A stretch of 63,021 nucleotides of DNA. It comes from Sysuimicrobium calidum (GTDB lineage Bacteria; Sysuimicrobiota; Sysuimicrobiia; Sysuimicrobiales; Sysuimicrobiaceae). The notes beneath the pieces are model-generated. The model was not told the DNA's origin. It did no database searches and was given only the letters and a program-made list of their open reading frames with translations. The position numbers and the translations under genes were made by a program. This document shows, piece after piece, positions 1 to 8,201 of the stretch; the stretch's first letter is position 1, and the number at the start of each line of letters is the position of its first letter. Where the stretch lies: the NCBI GenBank assembly GCA_031459935.1, contig JAVKHN010000007.1, positions 1-63,021 on the forward strand, given 5' to 3'.

Positions 1-83
1 GCATCCTGGCAGAGGGAACGCCGGAGGAGATTCAGGCGTCGGAAGAGGTCCAGGCGGTGTACCTGGGGAGGCCCCGGGGATGA
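1..83 (+). CDS. ABC transporter ATP-binding protein LivG-type, C-terminal end only
   Basis: Only the last 26 codons are inside the window, read from base 3 to the TGA at 81-83. The tail reads ILAEGTPEEIQASEEVQAVY, the usual ending of LivG/BraF ATPases of the branched-chain amino-acid (HAAT) importers. The stop overlaps the start of the next gene in an ATGA junction, and that gene is a LivF ATPase. The pair is therefore the usual LivG-LivF couple. The permeases and binding protein presumably lie upstream, outside the window. The substrate cannot be told from the sequence and need not be an amino acid, because such systems are often recruited to catabolic clusters. Confidence 0.85.
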   Translation, partial: ILAEGTPEEIQASEEVQAVYLGRPRG

Positions 84-808
84 GCCGGGAGGCGCTGCGG
101 CTGGAGAACGTTCACTCGTACTACGGGAAGAGCCACGTGCTCCAGGGCGTCTCCCTGGAGGTAGCGGAAGGGGAGTTCGTGGCCCTCGTGGGGCGCAACG
201 GGGCGGGCAAGTCCACCATCCTCAAGAGCATCATGGGGATCGTGCCCCCCCGCACCGGGCGGGTGCTGCTGGAGGGGCAGGAGATCACGGGGTTGGCTCC
301 GCACGAGGTGTCCCGACGCGGAATCGCATGGGTACCGGAGGAACGTCGGGTGCTTCCGGAGCTCACCGTGGAGGAGAACCTGCAGCTCGCCCTGCACGCC
401 GCGGGCTTGAGGGGACGCGAGGCGAGCGCGCGGCTGGAGGATGCCTTCTCTCTCTTTCCGAGGCTGCGGGAGCGGCTGCACCAGAAGGGCCGGACCCTCT
501 CGGGCGGGGAGCAGCAGATGCTCGCCATCGCACGGGCCCTGGTGGTGCGCCCCAAGGTCATGCTGGTGGACGAGCCCACGCAGGGGTTGATGCCACGCCT
601 GGTGAGCGCGCTGGCGGAGGTCCTGCGGGAGATCCACGCCCGCGGGGTGACAGTGGTGCTGGTGGAGCAGATGGTCACGGTGGCCATGGAGCTGGCACAG
701 CGGCTGTACATCGTGGATCAGGGGAGGGTGCGCCTTTGCGCCACCCCCGAGGGGATCCGGCGAGATCCGCGACTCGTGCAGACCCTGCTGGGGGTCTCGG
801 GTGTCTAG
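80..808 (+). CDS. livF: Branched-chain amino-acid-type ABC transporter ATPase LivF
   Basis: A cytoplasmic ATPase subunit that energises a HAAT-family importer. Within 242 aa it has Walker A GRNGAGKST at residues 38-46, the VPEERRVLPELTVEEN stretch at 85-100 that is typical of LivF, the ABC signature LSGGEQQ at 140-146, and Walker B ending in DEP at 164-166. Length and motif spacing match the family. The ATG start overlaps the upstream LivG stop (ATGA), which implies translational coupling. A strong Shine-Dalgarno (AGGAGG, 813-818) follows for the next gene, so the transporter and the catabolic genes are probably one transcript. Specificity is unknown. Confidence 0.93.
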   Translation: MSREALRLENVHSYYGKSHVLQGVSLEVAEGEFVALVGRNGAGKSTILKSIMGIVPPRTGRVLLEGQEITGLAPHEVSRRGIAWVPEERRVLPELTVEENLQLALHAAGLRGREASARLEDAFSLFPRLRERLHQKGRTLSGGEQQMLAIARALVVRPKVMLVDEPTQGLMPRLVSALAEVLREIHARGVTVVLVEQMVTVAMELAQRLYIVDQGRVRLCATPEGIRRDPRLVQTLLGVSGV

Positions 809-824
809 AAACAGGAGGGAGCGT

Positions 825-1580
825 ATGCACGAGGAATATCGGGATCACGTGGTGGTGGAGCTCTTCGGGAAGCGCATTCACGTGCTGGACCTTTCCCGGG
901 AGATCGGTCCGCACATCCCCGTGTATCCCGGTCACATGCGGGTGGCCACGTGGTGGCACCTGACCCACGAAGACGTCCGGAGGCTGCGCCTCCCTCCGGA
1001 TTCTCCCTTTGGGGGGTACGGGGTGTTCGGCATCGCCATGTGCGACCACGTGTCCACCCACCTGGACGCGGTGTATCACTTCAACCCCCAGCGGCAGGAG
1101 AAGACCGTGGACCGGATTCCCCTGCCGCAGCTGATCACACCCGGGGTATGGATCGATGTGAGCTGGGTTCCGCCCCGTCAGCACATCCGGCTCGCGCACG
1201 TGCAGCGGGCCCTGCAGGAGGCAAACGTGCAGCTTCGCCCGGGCGTCACCCTCCTGTACTACACGGGCGCCGCGAAGTACTGGGAGGATCCGTACCGGTT
1301 CCTGACGGAGTACCCGGGGCTCGATGAGGAGGCCAGTCGCTGGATCCTGGACCAGGGAGTGGTCAACGTGTGCACGGACGCCCCCAGCACGGACAACCCC
1401 GCGGATCTGAGCTATCCCAACCATCGGGTGCATGGGGAGCGAGAGGTCATCCACACGGAGATCGTGAACAACATCGAGCGCATTCCCCGACACGACGGGT
1501 TCTACGTCATGTTCCTGCCGCTCCGGTTCGTGGGGCTGTCGGGCTCCCCGGTTCGAGCCCTGGCCCTCTGGGAGGAGTAA
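825..1580 (+). CDS. Cyclase / kynurenine-formamidase-like metal hydrolase
   Basis: A member of the putative cyclase family (PF04199), metal-dependent amidohydrolases such as kynurenine formamidase and isatin hydrolase. The metal-binding signature is seen as CDHVSTHLDA, with His75, His79 and Asp81, plus His85. I start at ATG 825, which has AGGAGG six bases upstream. A GTG at 801 is in frame but overlaps the end of livF and would give 259 aa instead of 251. The gene sits between transporter and oxidation genes, so it probably hydrolyses a ring-opened or N-acyl intermediate. Family assignment is firm; the substrate is not known. Confidence 0.85.
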   Translation: MHEEYRDHVVVELFGKRIHVLDLSREIGPHIPVYPGHMRVATWWHLTHEDVRRLRLPPDSPFGGYGVFGIAMCDHVSTHLDAVYHFNPQRQEKTVDRIPLPQLITPGVWIDVSWVPPRQHIRLAHVQRALQEANVQLRPGVTLLYYTGAAKYWEDPYRFLTEYPGLDEEASRWILDQGVVNVCTDAPSTDNPADLSYPNHRVHGEREVIHTEIVNNIERIPRHDGFYVMFLPLRFVGLSGSPVRALALWEE

Positions 1581-1602
1581 AAAACGAAAGGAGGGGGTGG
1601 AG

Positions 1603-1785
1603 ATGCCCTTGATCCGCGTGAGCTCGTTCCCGCAATCCAAGGAGACCCGAAAGGCCCTGGCGGAGGAGATCACGGAAGTGGTGCACCGCCACACTCAGGT
1701 CCCCAAGGAGTACATCTGGGTGATCTTCGATCCCGTTCCTCAGGAGAATTGGGCGGTGGCGGGCCGCCTGATCTCGGAGCAGTGA
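1603..1785 (+). CDS. 4-oxalocrotonate tautomerase-family protein
   Basis: A small protein (60 aa) of the tautomerase superfamily, which isomerises 2-hydroxydienoates in meta-cleavage pathways using an N-terminal proline. The ATG at 1603 is chosen over the GTG at 1597 because it puts Pro directly after Met (MPLIRVSSF). That is required for the catalytic Pro1 after methionine removal. A Shine-Dalgarno AAAGGAGGGG lies just upstream. The typical PKEYIWVIFDPV strand is present, but the Arg11 and Arg39 positions of the classical enzyme are not obviously kept, so the exact reaction is uncertain. Neighbours include an extradiol-like dioxygenase and an alpha/beta hydrolase. Confidence 0.85.
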   Translation: MPLIRVSSFPQSKETRKALAEEITEVVHRHTQVPKEYIWVIFDPVPQENWAVAGRLISEQ

Positions 1786-1803
1786 ACTGATCGCGCCGCG
1801 AAG

Positions 1804-2577
1804 GTGGATCCTAAAGGGACCGCGCGGTTCTCCCTGGAGGGCAGACGGGCCCTGGTGACCGGAGCGAGCCGGGGACTCGGGGAGGCCATCGCGGTGGGCC
1901 TCGCGGAGGCGGGGGCCCACGTGGCGGTGGCCGGCCGGAGTCGACTCGATCTCGAGCGGGTTGCCCGGCGGATCCAGGAGCTGGGACAGAAAGCGGTGGT
2001 GGTCCAGGCGGATGTTACCAGGGTCCAGGACGTCCAGCGCATGGTGGCGGAGGCAGAAGAGCGGCTGGGTCCTCTGCACATCCTGGTGAACAATGCGGGG
2101 ATCAACCTCCCCCGTCCCGCCCTGGAGGTCACGGAGGACGAGTGGGACCTTGTGCTGGACACGAACCTCAAGGGCCTGTTCTTCACCGCCCAGGCGGTGG
2201 GCCGGCGGATGGTGGAGCGGCGCTACGGCCGTATCGTGAACATGGCCTCGCAGATGGGGTTCGTGGGATTCTACTTCCGCGCCGCGTACTGCGCCAGCAA
2301 GGCGGGGGTCGTGAACCTCACCCGGGTCCTGGCGGTGGAGTGGGCGCCCTATGGTGTGACGGTGAACGCGGTGGCGCCCACCTTCATAGAGACTCCCATG
2401 ACCCGCCGCATGCTGGAGGATCCCTGGTTCCGGGAGGAGGTGCTGCGCCGCATCCCCATGGGGCGTCTGGCGGACCCCCAGGACGTGGTGGGCGCGGTCC
2501 TGTATCTCGCCTCGGATGCCGCCGCCATGGTCACGGGGCACACGCTCCTGGTGGATGGAGGTTGGATCGCCTGGTGA
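1804..2577 (+). CDS. Short-chain dehydrogenase/reductase (FabG-like)
   Basis: A classical SDR of 257 aa that uses NAD(P)H to oxidise or reduce a hydroxyl/carbonyl group. The cofactor motif TGASRGLG is at residues 19-26, NNAG at 96-99, and the catalytic triad Ser149, Tyr162 and Lys166 (YCASK) is complete. The Asn before the Gly-rich N-A-G turn is also kept. The C-terminal region ends with the usual TGHTLLVDGGW. The start is a GTG at 1804, 18 bases after the tautomerase stop. It is one of three SDRs in the island, and its catabolic role is inferred from context only. Confidence 0.9.
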   Translation: MDPKGTARFSLEGRRALVTGASRGLGEAIAVGLAEAGAHVAVAGRSRLDLERVARRIQELGQKAVVVQADVTRVQDVQRMVAEAEERLGPLHILVNNAGINLPRPALEVTEDEWDLVLDTNLKGLFFTAQAVGRRMVERRYGRIVNMASQMGFVGFYFRAAYCASKAGVVNLTRVLAVEWAPYGVTVNAVAPTFIETPMTRRMLEDPWFREEVLRRIPMGRLADPQDVVGAVLYLASDAAAMVTGHTLLVDGGWIAW

Positions 2578-2587
2578 GGAGGGGGTC

Positions 2588-3865
2588 GTGCGGGAGTACC
2601 TGAAGCAAGCTTCCCCGAGGGTGGAAGAGGACCGGCGCACGGTGGAAGAGACGGTGCGTGGGATCCTGGAGGACGTGCGGCGGCGGGGAGAGGAGGCGGT
2701 GCGGGCGTACTCCCGCCGGTTCGACGGGTGGGATCCTCCGCACTTCCGGGTGACGGAGGAGGAGATCGAGCGGGCCCGCCGGGCACTCCCCGCGCACTTG
2801 GTGGAGGACATCGCCTTCGCCGCGGAACAGGTTCGGGCATTCGCCCGCCTCCAGCGGGAGACCCTGCAGTCCCTGGAGATCGAGCTGCGGCCTGGAGTGA
2901 TCCTGGGACACCGGCACATCCCCGTGGCCTCCGTGGGGTGCTACGTGCCGGGAGGACGTTACCCCCTCATCGCCTCCGCCCTGATGAGCATCGTCACCGC
3001 GAAAGTGGCGGGGGTGGAGCGGGTCGTTGCGTGTGCCCCTCCGCGGGGAGAGGGCATCTATCCTGCCACCCTGGTAGCCATGGCGGTGGCGGGGGCGGAC
3101 GAAATCTACTGCCTGGGCGGCGTGCAGGCCTTGGCCGCCATGGCCTACGGGATCCCGGAGCTGAGGCCCGTGGACATGATCGTGGGACCCGGCAACGCGT
3201 ACGTGGTGGAAGCGAAGCGGCAGCTGTTCGGGAAAGTGGGCATAGATCTCCTCGCGGGGCCCACGGAGATCCTCATCATCGCGGACGAGAGCGCGGATCC
3301 GCAGGTGGTGGCCGCAGATCTCCTGGGCCAGGCGGAGCACGGCCCGGATTCCCCCGCGGTGCTGGTGACCACGAACCGCGACCTCGGGATGCGGGTGCTG
3401 GAGGAGGTGGAACGTCTCATTCCCCAGCTGCCCACCCAGGACATCGTCCGGGTATCGTGGAGGGACCGGGGGGAGGTGATCTGGGTGGACTCCGAGGAGG
3501 AGGCGGTGGCGGTGGCGGATGAGTACGCCCCCGAGCACCTAGAGGTCCAGACCAAGAACCCTTCGTGGTACCTGGAGCGGCTGCGGAACTACGGCACCCT
3601 CTTCCTGGGGGAGGAGTCCACGGTGGTGTACTCCGACAAAGCCCTGGGGACCAACCACATCCTGCCCACGGGTCGGGCGGCCCGTTTCACGGGCGGGCTG
3701 TGGGTGGGGAAGTTCCTGAAGACCGTGACCTACCAGCGCTTAAGTCGGGAAGGAAGCCTACAGATCGCTCAACGGGCCGCGAGCATCTCGGAGGCGGAGG
3801 GGATGATGGCCCATGCATACACGGCCCGGTTGCGGATGGAGCGGTATACGAGACCCGTTTCCTGA
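2588..3865 (+). CDS. HisD-family dehydrogenase, probably HpsN-like (sulfopropanediol 3-dehydrogenase type)
   Basis: An NAD-dependent, zinc-using dehydrogenase of 425 aa with the histidinol dehydrogenase fold. It shows the family motifs GPGNAYV, LAGPTEILIIAD, GQAEHGPDSPAVLVT and EYAPEHLE. The start is the GTG at 2588, preceded by AGGAGGGGG; the reading frame extends upstream only as overlap with the SDR. No other histidine gene is nearby. The C-terminal motif reads RFTGGLWVGKFLKTVTYQ, where HisD has RFSSGLSV. I recall the former as typical of the catabolic HpsN-type subgroup. A four-electron oxidation of a diol or amino alcohol to the acid is plausible; the substrate is unproven. Confidence 0.85.
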   Translation: MREYLKQASPRVEEDRRTVEETVRGILEDVRRRGEEAVRAYSRRFDGWDPPHFRVTEEEIERARRALPAHLVEDIAFAAEQVRAFARLQRETLQSLEIELRPGVILGHRHIPVASVGCYVPGGRYPLIASALMSIVTAKVAGVERVVACAPPRGEGIYPATLVAMAVAGADEIYCLGGVQALAAMAYGIPELRPVDMIVGPGNAYVVEAKRQLFGKVGIDLLAGPTEILIIADESADPQVVAADLLGQAEHGPDSPAVLVTTNRDLGMRVLEEVERLIPQLPTQDIVRVSWRDRGEVIWVDSEEEAVAVADEYAPEHLEVQTKNPSWYLERLRNYGTLFLGEESTVVYSDKALGTNHILPTGRAARFTGGLWVGKFLKTVTYQRLSREGSLQIAQRAASISEAEGMMAHAYTARLRMERYTRPVS

Positions 3866-3891
3866 GACCTGCGGCGAGAGGGAGGGGTACG

Positions 3892-4332
3892 GTGGACATC
3901 CGGTCGTTGCAACACTGCAGTCTTGTGGTGCGCGATCTCGAACGCTCCCGGTGGTTCTACGGGACGGTCCTGGGGCTTGAGGAGGTCCCGCGGCCGTCCA
4001 CCTTCACCTTCCGGGGCGCCTGGTTCCGGCGGGGAAATGCGGAGGTTCACCTGATCCTGGCGGAGGACACCACGGCCCCGCCGGGCTTTCCGAATGCGGG
4101 GAGCGCGAAGCGCACGGGTCTTGCCACCCATTTCGCCTTCGAGGTGGGAGATCTCGAAGCGGCCCGTTTGGCCCTCATCCGGGCCGGGATCCCAATCGTG
4201 GGGGGTCCCATGCCACGGGGCGACGGGGTGATGCAGCTGTACGTGGAGGACCCGGATGGATACCTGATCGAGCTCTTCCAGCGCACTCCCGAGGGCGTGG
4301 GAGGCCCACAGCGAGGGGCGGTACAAGGGTAA
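3892..4332 (+). CDS. VOC (glyoxalase/dioxygenase) family protein
   Basis: A single vicinal-oxygen-chelate unit pair in 146 aa. Metal-ligand positions are visible as His in LQHCSLVV near the start, His in ATHFAFEV and Glu in GYLIELFQ near the end, the pattern of glyoxalase I, fosfomycin-resistance and small dioxygenase relatives. The start is the GTG at 3892 behind GAGAGGGAGGGG. It follows the HisD-like gene by 26 bases and precedes a flavin monooxygenase. VOC members isomerise or cleave ring products, so a role in processing the oxidised substrate is reasonable but not demonstrated. Confidence 0.85.
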   Translation: MDIRSLQHCSLVVRDLERSRWFYGTVLGLEEVPRPSTFTFRGAWFRRGNAEVHLILAEDTTAPPGFPNAGSAKRTGLATHFAFEVGDLEAARLALIRAGIPIVGGPMPRGDGVMQLYVEDPDGYLIELFQRTPEGVGGPQRGAVQG

Positions 4333-4338
4333 GGACCC

Positions 4339-5568
4339 ATGCTCCGGAGGCCACTGCGGGTCGCGGTCGCGGGGGGATCCCTGGGCGGCCTCAATGCGGG
4401 GTTGTGGCTCCGCTCCGTCGGCTGTGAGGTTACCATCTACGAGCGGTCCTCGCACCTCCTGGAGGGTCGAGGAGTCGGAATCGTCCTGCACCCCGCCACC
4501 GTCCGGTACCTGCTGCGCCACGGGATGGCGCTTCCTACGTTTGCGGCTGCGGTAGGAAAGCTGCGGTACCTGGATCGCCGGGGTGCGGTGGCCCACGAGA
4601 GCCCCTGCCACTACTGGTTCGCCTCGTACTCCTCCCTGTACCGCGCGTTTCTTGGGTTTTTCGGGCGGGAGCGGTATCGCCTGGGCTGTGAGGTCTGTGC
4701 CCAGGAGGAACGGAAAGACGGGGTGCGGATCCGGCTCGCGGACGGGACGGAGGAAAGCACGGAGCTTCTCGTGTGGGCGGATGGTATCCGGTCCACGGGC
4801 CGTGGGTGGATCGCGCCCGGAGCCTCCTTCAGGTATGCAGGATACCTCGCCTGGCGGGGTACGGTAGGTGCAGGAGACATCTCCTCAAGCACCTTCGCAT
4901 GGCTCCAGGAATCCATCACGTACTTCCTCCTGCAGCCTGGCCATGCCCTGGCATACCCCATCGTGCAGGCGGACGATGCACGGGGACGGGGCACCCGGAT
5001 CAACTGGGTGTGGTACTGGAACGTGGGCTCCGCACACCTGGACACGTTCATGACCGACCGGGAGGGAATTCGACAGCCGGTCTCGGTCCCGCCCGGGAGC
5101 GTCCGGGAGGACCTGATCGGGCAGCTGCGCGAGCGGGCCCGCTCGGATCTTCCGCCGCAGCTGGCGGAGGTTGTCGTCGGGACCGCCCGACCGTTCCTCC
5201 AGCTCATCGGGGATGTGGAGGTCGGGCGCATGGCCAGCAAACGGGCCTGCCTCATCGGAGATGCCGCCTTCGTGGCGCGGCCCCACATCGCCGCGGGTAC
5301 CGCGAAGGCGGCAGAGGACGCGTGGCAGCTCAGCCGGTCCTTGGTTCGGTGCGGAGGAGACGTGGAGGCGGCTTTGCAGCTGTGGGAGCCCGGGCAGCGA
5401 GCACTGGGCACCCAGGTGGTGGCCCGCTCCCGGGAGGTGGGCTGGCAGATGCAGGTGGAGGGGACGTGGCCTGTGGGGGCTCCGTTGCCCTACGGTCTGT
5501 ATGAACCCGGAGACAGCGAGTTCAAGGAAAGCGGGGAGTGCAAGGTCGGGGAGGAGAGGGGAACATGA
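4339..5568 (+). CDS. FAD-dependent monooxygenase, 2,6-dihydroxypyridine 3-hydroxylase-like
   Basis: A group A flavoprotein aromatic hydroxylase (409 aa) that would use NAD(P)H and oxygen to hydroxylate an activated ring. The N-terminal dinucleotide fold is AVAGGSLGGLNAG, and the second FAD motif is LIGDAAFVARPHIAAGTAKA. The RPH...GTAKAAEDAW version is typical of the DhpH/2,6-dihydroxypyridine hydroxylase branch rather than of salicylate or UbiH types. An AAGGGTAAGGA Shine-Dalgarno precedes ATG 4339. The stop forms an ATGA overlap with the next gene, an extradiol-dioxygenase-like VOC protein, so hydroxylation followed by ring cleavage is a reasonable pairing. The actual substrate is unknown. 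Confidence 0.87.
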   Translation: MLRRPLRVAVAGGSLGGLNAGLWLRSVGCEVTIYERSSHLLEGRGVGIVLHPATVRYLLRHGMALPTFAAAVGKLRYLDRRGAVAHESPCHYWFASYSSLYRAFLGFFGRERYRLGCEVCAQEERKDGVRIRLADGTEESTELLVWADGIRSTGRGWIAPGASFRYAGYLAWRGTVGAGDISSSTFAWLQESITYFLLQPGHALAYPIVQADDARGRGTRINWVWYWNVGSAHLDTFMTDREGIRQPVSVPPGSVREDLIGQLRERARSDLPPQLAEVVVGTARPFLQLIGDVEVGRMASKRACLIGDAAFVARPHIAAGTAKAAEDAWQLSRSLVRCGGDVEAALQLWEPGQRALGTQVVARSREVGWQMQVEGTWPVGAPLPYGLYEPGDSEFKESGECKVGEERGT

Positions 5569-6401
5569 GCCCGGGACGGTTCTCCCCGGTAACACGGCTG
5601 GTGGGCCTGGTGTTCGCAAGCCCCGACCCTGCCGCGCAGGTGCGGTTCTACCGCACCGTGATGGGCTTGACCGCGCTCGGGCCGGACCGGGTGGCGGCTG
5701 GTCCCGCACCCTGCTTTCTGGAGTTCCGGCCCGGCCCAGAGCCCGCCCTCCTGTGCACGGTCTACGAGGTGGAGGATCTCCAGGAGGCCTGCAGGCGCCT
5801 GGAGGCCGCGGGCATTCCCTACGAGGAAAGGCCCGAGGGTCTGGCCCTGGAGGATGTGGAAGGGCGTCGGGTGGTGCTGCAGCCCCCGCAGGAGGTCCCG
5901 GATCCTGCCCCGCTGGCTTATCCGGGACCGTATCTGCAGCACGTGACCTATACCACCCGGGATCCCGTGGCGGTGGCGGACTGGTACGAGCGGGCTTTGG
6001 GCTTCCGGGTGTCGGACTGGCAGGCCCGCAACTTCGTGTGGCTCCGCTGCGGCCCTCCGCACCACGTGATGGCCGCGGTACGCGGGCCGGAAGCGGGCCT
6101 GGACCACTACGCCTTCGAGGTGGCCGGTTGGGAGGACATGAAGCGGTGGGCGGACCACCTGGCGACCCGCGGGATCCCCCTCATCTGGGGCCCGGGCCGT
6201 CACGGGCCCGGCAACAACCTCTTCCTGTTCTTCCACGACGCGGACCGGAACCGGGTGGAGCTGTCGGCGGAGCTGGAGCGGTTCTACGACGGGCGGGCCC
6301 ATTCCCCGCCCCGGGAGTGGCCCGACGCCCGGTGGGCGGCCAATCAATGGGGCCCGCAACCGGACTGGCGAAAGCTGGACGAGGGAGCCGGAAAGGGCTA
6401 A
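5565..6401 (+). CDS. Two-domain VOC protein, catechol 2,3-dioxygenase-like
   Basis: 278 aa with two tandem VOC domains, an N-terminal one (about residues 8-110) and a C-terminal one (about 120-260), the layout of type I extradiol dioxygenases. The C-terminal domain keeps the 2-His-1-Glu Fe(II) set: His in LQHVTYTT, His in LDHYAFEV and Glu in NRVELSAE. The N-terminal domain lacks these ligands, as is usual. ATG 5565 overlaps the monooxygenase stop (ATGA) behind GGGGAGGAGAGGGG. The C-terminal tail is proline- and tryptophan-rich. Ring cleavage of the hydroxylated product of the preceding gene is the likely role. Confidence 0.87.
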   Translation: MSPGRFSPVTRLVGLVFASPDPAAQVRFYRTVMGLTALGPDRVAAGPAPCFLEFRPGPEPALLCTVYEVEDLQEACRRLEAAGIPYEERPEGLALEDVEGRRVVLQPPQEVPDPAPLAYPGPYLQHVTYTTRDPVAVADWYERALGFRVSDWQARNFVWLRCGPPHHVMAAVRGPEAGLDHYAFEVAGWEDMKRWADHLATRGIPLIWGPGRHGPGNNLFLFFHDADRNRVELSAELERFYDGRAHSPPREWPDARWAANQWGPQPDWRKLDEGAGKG

Positions 6402-6462
6402 GGGCACCGGAAGGGGTGTGGTAGACTGACAAAGGTACATCCAAGGGGATGCCACGGGAATC

Positions 6463-6957
6463 ATGGATCCCTCCACGTTCCGTCGGATCATGGGGCAGTT
6501 CCCCACGGGGGTGACCGTCCTCGCGGCGAAAGCGGGGGATACGGTGCACGGCATGACCGCCAACGCCTTCACCTCCGTCTCCCTACAACCTCCGCTCGTC
6601 CTGATCTGCGTGCGCCAGACGTCCCGTACGAAACCGGTGCTGGACGCCGCGGGCTGGTTTGCGGTGAGCATCCTGGCCGGTGACCAGATGGAGGTAGCCC
6701 GGATCTTCGCGGACCCAGACCTGGACGGAGCCCAACGCTTTGCCCGGGTGCGGTGGCGAACGGGACAGAGCGGGGCTCCCATCCTCGAAGGTTGCCTCGC
6801 CTACCTGGAATCCCGGATCGTGGCCACCTATGAAGCCGGCGACCACACCGTGTACCTGGGGGAGGTGGAGCACGGGGAGGTTGTCCGGCCGGAGGAAGCG
6901 CCTCTTGTCTTCTTCCGCCGGGAATACTGGGTCCTGAACGGGAGGGGGGAACCGTGA
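6463..6957 (+). CDS. Flavin reductase domain protein (HpaC-like)
   Basis: 164 aa of the flavin reductase-like family, which supplies reduced FMN/FAD to a separate oxygenase. Visible motifs are FRRIMGQFPTGVTVLAA at the N terminus, GMTANAFTSVSLQPPLVLIC in the flavin-binding core, and HTVYLGEVEHGEV near the end. The GTG of the following luciferase-like gene overlaps its TGA (GTGA), as expected for a two-component monooxygenase. About 60 bases separate it from the upstream VOC gene. A TAGACT box at 6422-6427 has no matching -35, so I do not call a promoter there. Confidence 0.92.
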   Translation: MDPSTFRRIMGQFPTGVTVLAAKAGDTVHGMTANAFTSVSLQPPLVLICVRQTSRTKPVLDAAGWFAVSILAGDQMEVARIFADPDLDGAQRFARVRWRTGQSGAPILEGCLAYLESRIVATYEAGDHTVYLGEVEHGEVVRPEEAPLVFFRREYWVLNGRGEP

Positions 6958-8174
6958 AGGTGTTCGTCTTCGATCTCCTGCCCTATGCGGAGCACCTGGA
7001 CCACCTGAAGGTGGGGGATGAGCTGCCGTGGCCGCTGCCGAGACGGTACTTCAAACCGGAGGTGGCGGTCCGCACGTACAATGAGCACCTGGAAGCCTGG
7101 GAGGAGATGGAGCGGCTGGGCTACGACGGGGTGGGGTTTAACGAGCACCACACCTCCCCTTATGGCCTCATGAACTCCCCCAACCTCATGGCCGCGGCCT
7201 TAAGCCAGCGCACCAGGCGCCTGCGCATGCTCATCTACGCGAATCTCCTGCCTCTCCACAACCCCCTCCGGCTCGCGGAGGAGATCGCCATGCTCGATTG
7301 CCTCACGAACGGCCGGATCATCGCGGGGATCGCCCGGGGCATCCCCCGGGAGTACCGAGTGTACAACATTCCCTATGCGGAGTCCCGGGGACGGTTCGAG
7401 GAGGCGTGGGAGATCCTGCGGGGCCTGTGGACGGAGGAGATCTTCAGCTACGAGGGGAAGTACTGGGCCTTTAAAGACGTGGCCATCTGGCCAAGACCGG
7501 TTCAGCAGCCCCATCCTCCGGTGTGGGTACCGGTGACCACCAGCAAGGAAACCATCGAGTTCGCGGCCAGGTACAACCTGCCCATCACCCCGGGTCTGGG
7601 CGGTCGGGGAAGCCGGGGACTGCAGCGGGACATCATCCGGTACTACGCCGCGCAGCTGGTGGCCCACGGGCACCGGATCACCCCTGAGCACCTGGTGATC
7701 AGCGTGGACGTGTACGTGGCCGACAGCAAGGAGCAGGCCTTCCGGGAAGCAGCACCCTACGCCCTGTACTTCTACCGGACGCTTTTCAGCCACGGGAACG
7801 TGACGGACACGCGGGTGCAGCAGGAGATGGGGTATGTGAGCGAGCGCGCCCACGACTACATCCGGCCCGAGAACCGGGCGGCGGCTCTCATGGAGCGGGA
7901 GTGGTACCGGGGGATGACCCCCGAGCGGCTGCGGCAGCACGTGGAGCACCTGCCGTGGGGGACCCCGCAGGAGGTGCGGGAACGGATCCTCGAAGAGGCG
8001 GAGGCCCTCGGGGCGAACACCGTCCTCGTGCACATGAACCGAGGAGCCATGCCCCACGAGATGTTCTTAAACCAGCTCCGGCGTTTCGCCCAGGAGGTCC
8101 TGCCTGCCCTCCACGCCCATGAAGTGCGGAGGGTCCCGTTGGAGGAGGAGGAACCCGCGTCACGAAGGGAATAG
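6954..8174 (+). CDS. LLM class flavin-dependent oxidoreductase (luciferase-like)
   Basis: A TIM-barrel flavin-dependent monooxygenase (406 aa) of the bacterial luciferase family, which uses reduced flavin from a reductase. Family features are GYDGVGFNEHH at about residues 62-72, the LTNGRIIAGIARGIPREY segment and a DVAIWPRPVQQPHPPVWV strand. The GTG start overlaps the flavin reductase stop, so the two are translationally coupled. Homologues oxidise alkanesulfonates, pyrimidines, nitriloacetate and long-chain alkanes. The substrate here cannot be read from sequence, and an N-heterocycle would fit the neighbouring DhpH-like hydroxylase. It ends 27 bases before a binding-protein gene. Confidence 0.92.
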   Translation: MKVFVFDLLPYAEHLDHLKVGDELPWPLPRRYFKPEVAVRTYNEHLEAWEEMERLGYDGVGFNEHHTSPYGLMNSPNLMAAALSQRTRRLRMLIYANLLPLHNPLRLAEEIAMLDCLTNGRIIAGIARGIPREYRVYNIPYAESRGRFEEAWEILRGLWTEEIFSYEGKYWAFKDVAIWPRPVQQPHPPVWVPVTTSKETIEFAARYNLPITPGLGGRGSRGLQRDIIRYYAAQLVAHGHRITPEHLVISVDVYVADSKEQAFREAAPYALYFYRTLFSHGNVTDTRVQQEMGYVSERAHDYIRPENRAAALMEREWYRGMTPERLRQHVEHLPWGTPQEVRERILEEAEALGANTVLVHMNRGAMPHEMFLNQLRRFAQEVLPALHAHEVRRVPLEEEEPASRRE

Positions 8175-8201
8175 TGAACAAACCCGCAGGGGGTGAGGGA
8201 G

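Noticed and set aside
2588..3865. Histidine biosynthesis gene hisD
   Set aside because: No other his gene is present and the C-terminal motif is of the HpsN-type group; the broader family name is kept.
6422..6427. TAGACT as a -10 box before the flavin reductase
   Set aside because: No acceptable -35 hexamer lies 16-18 bases upstream (TAAGGG at 17).
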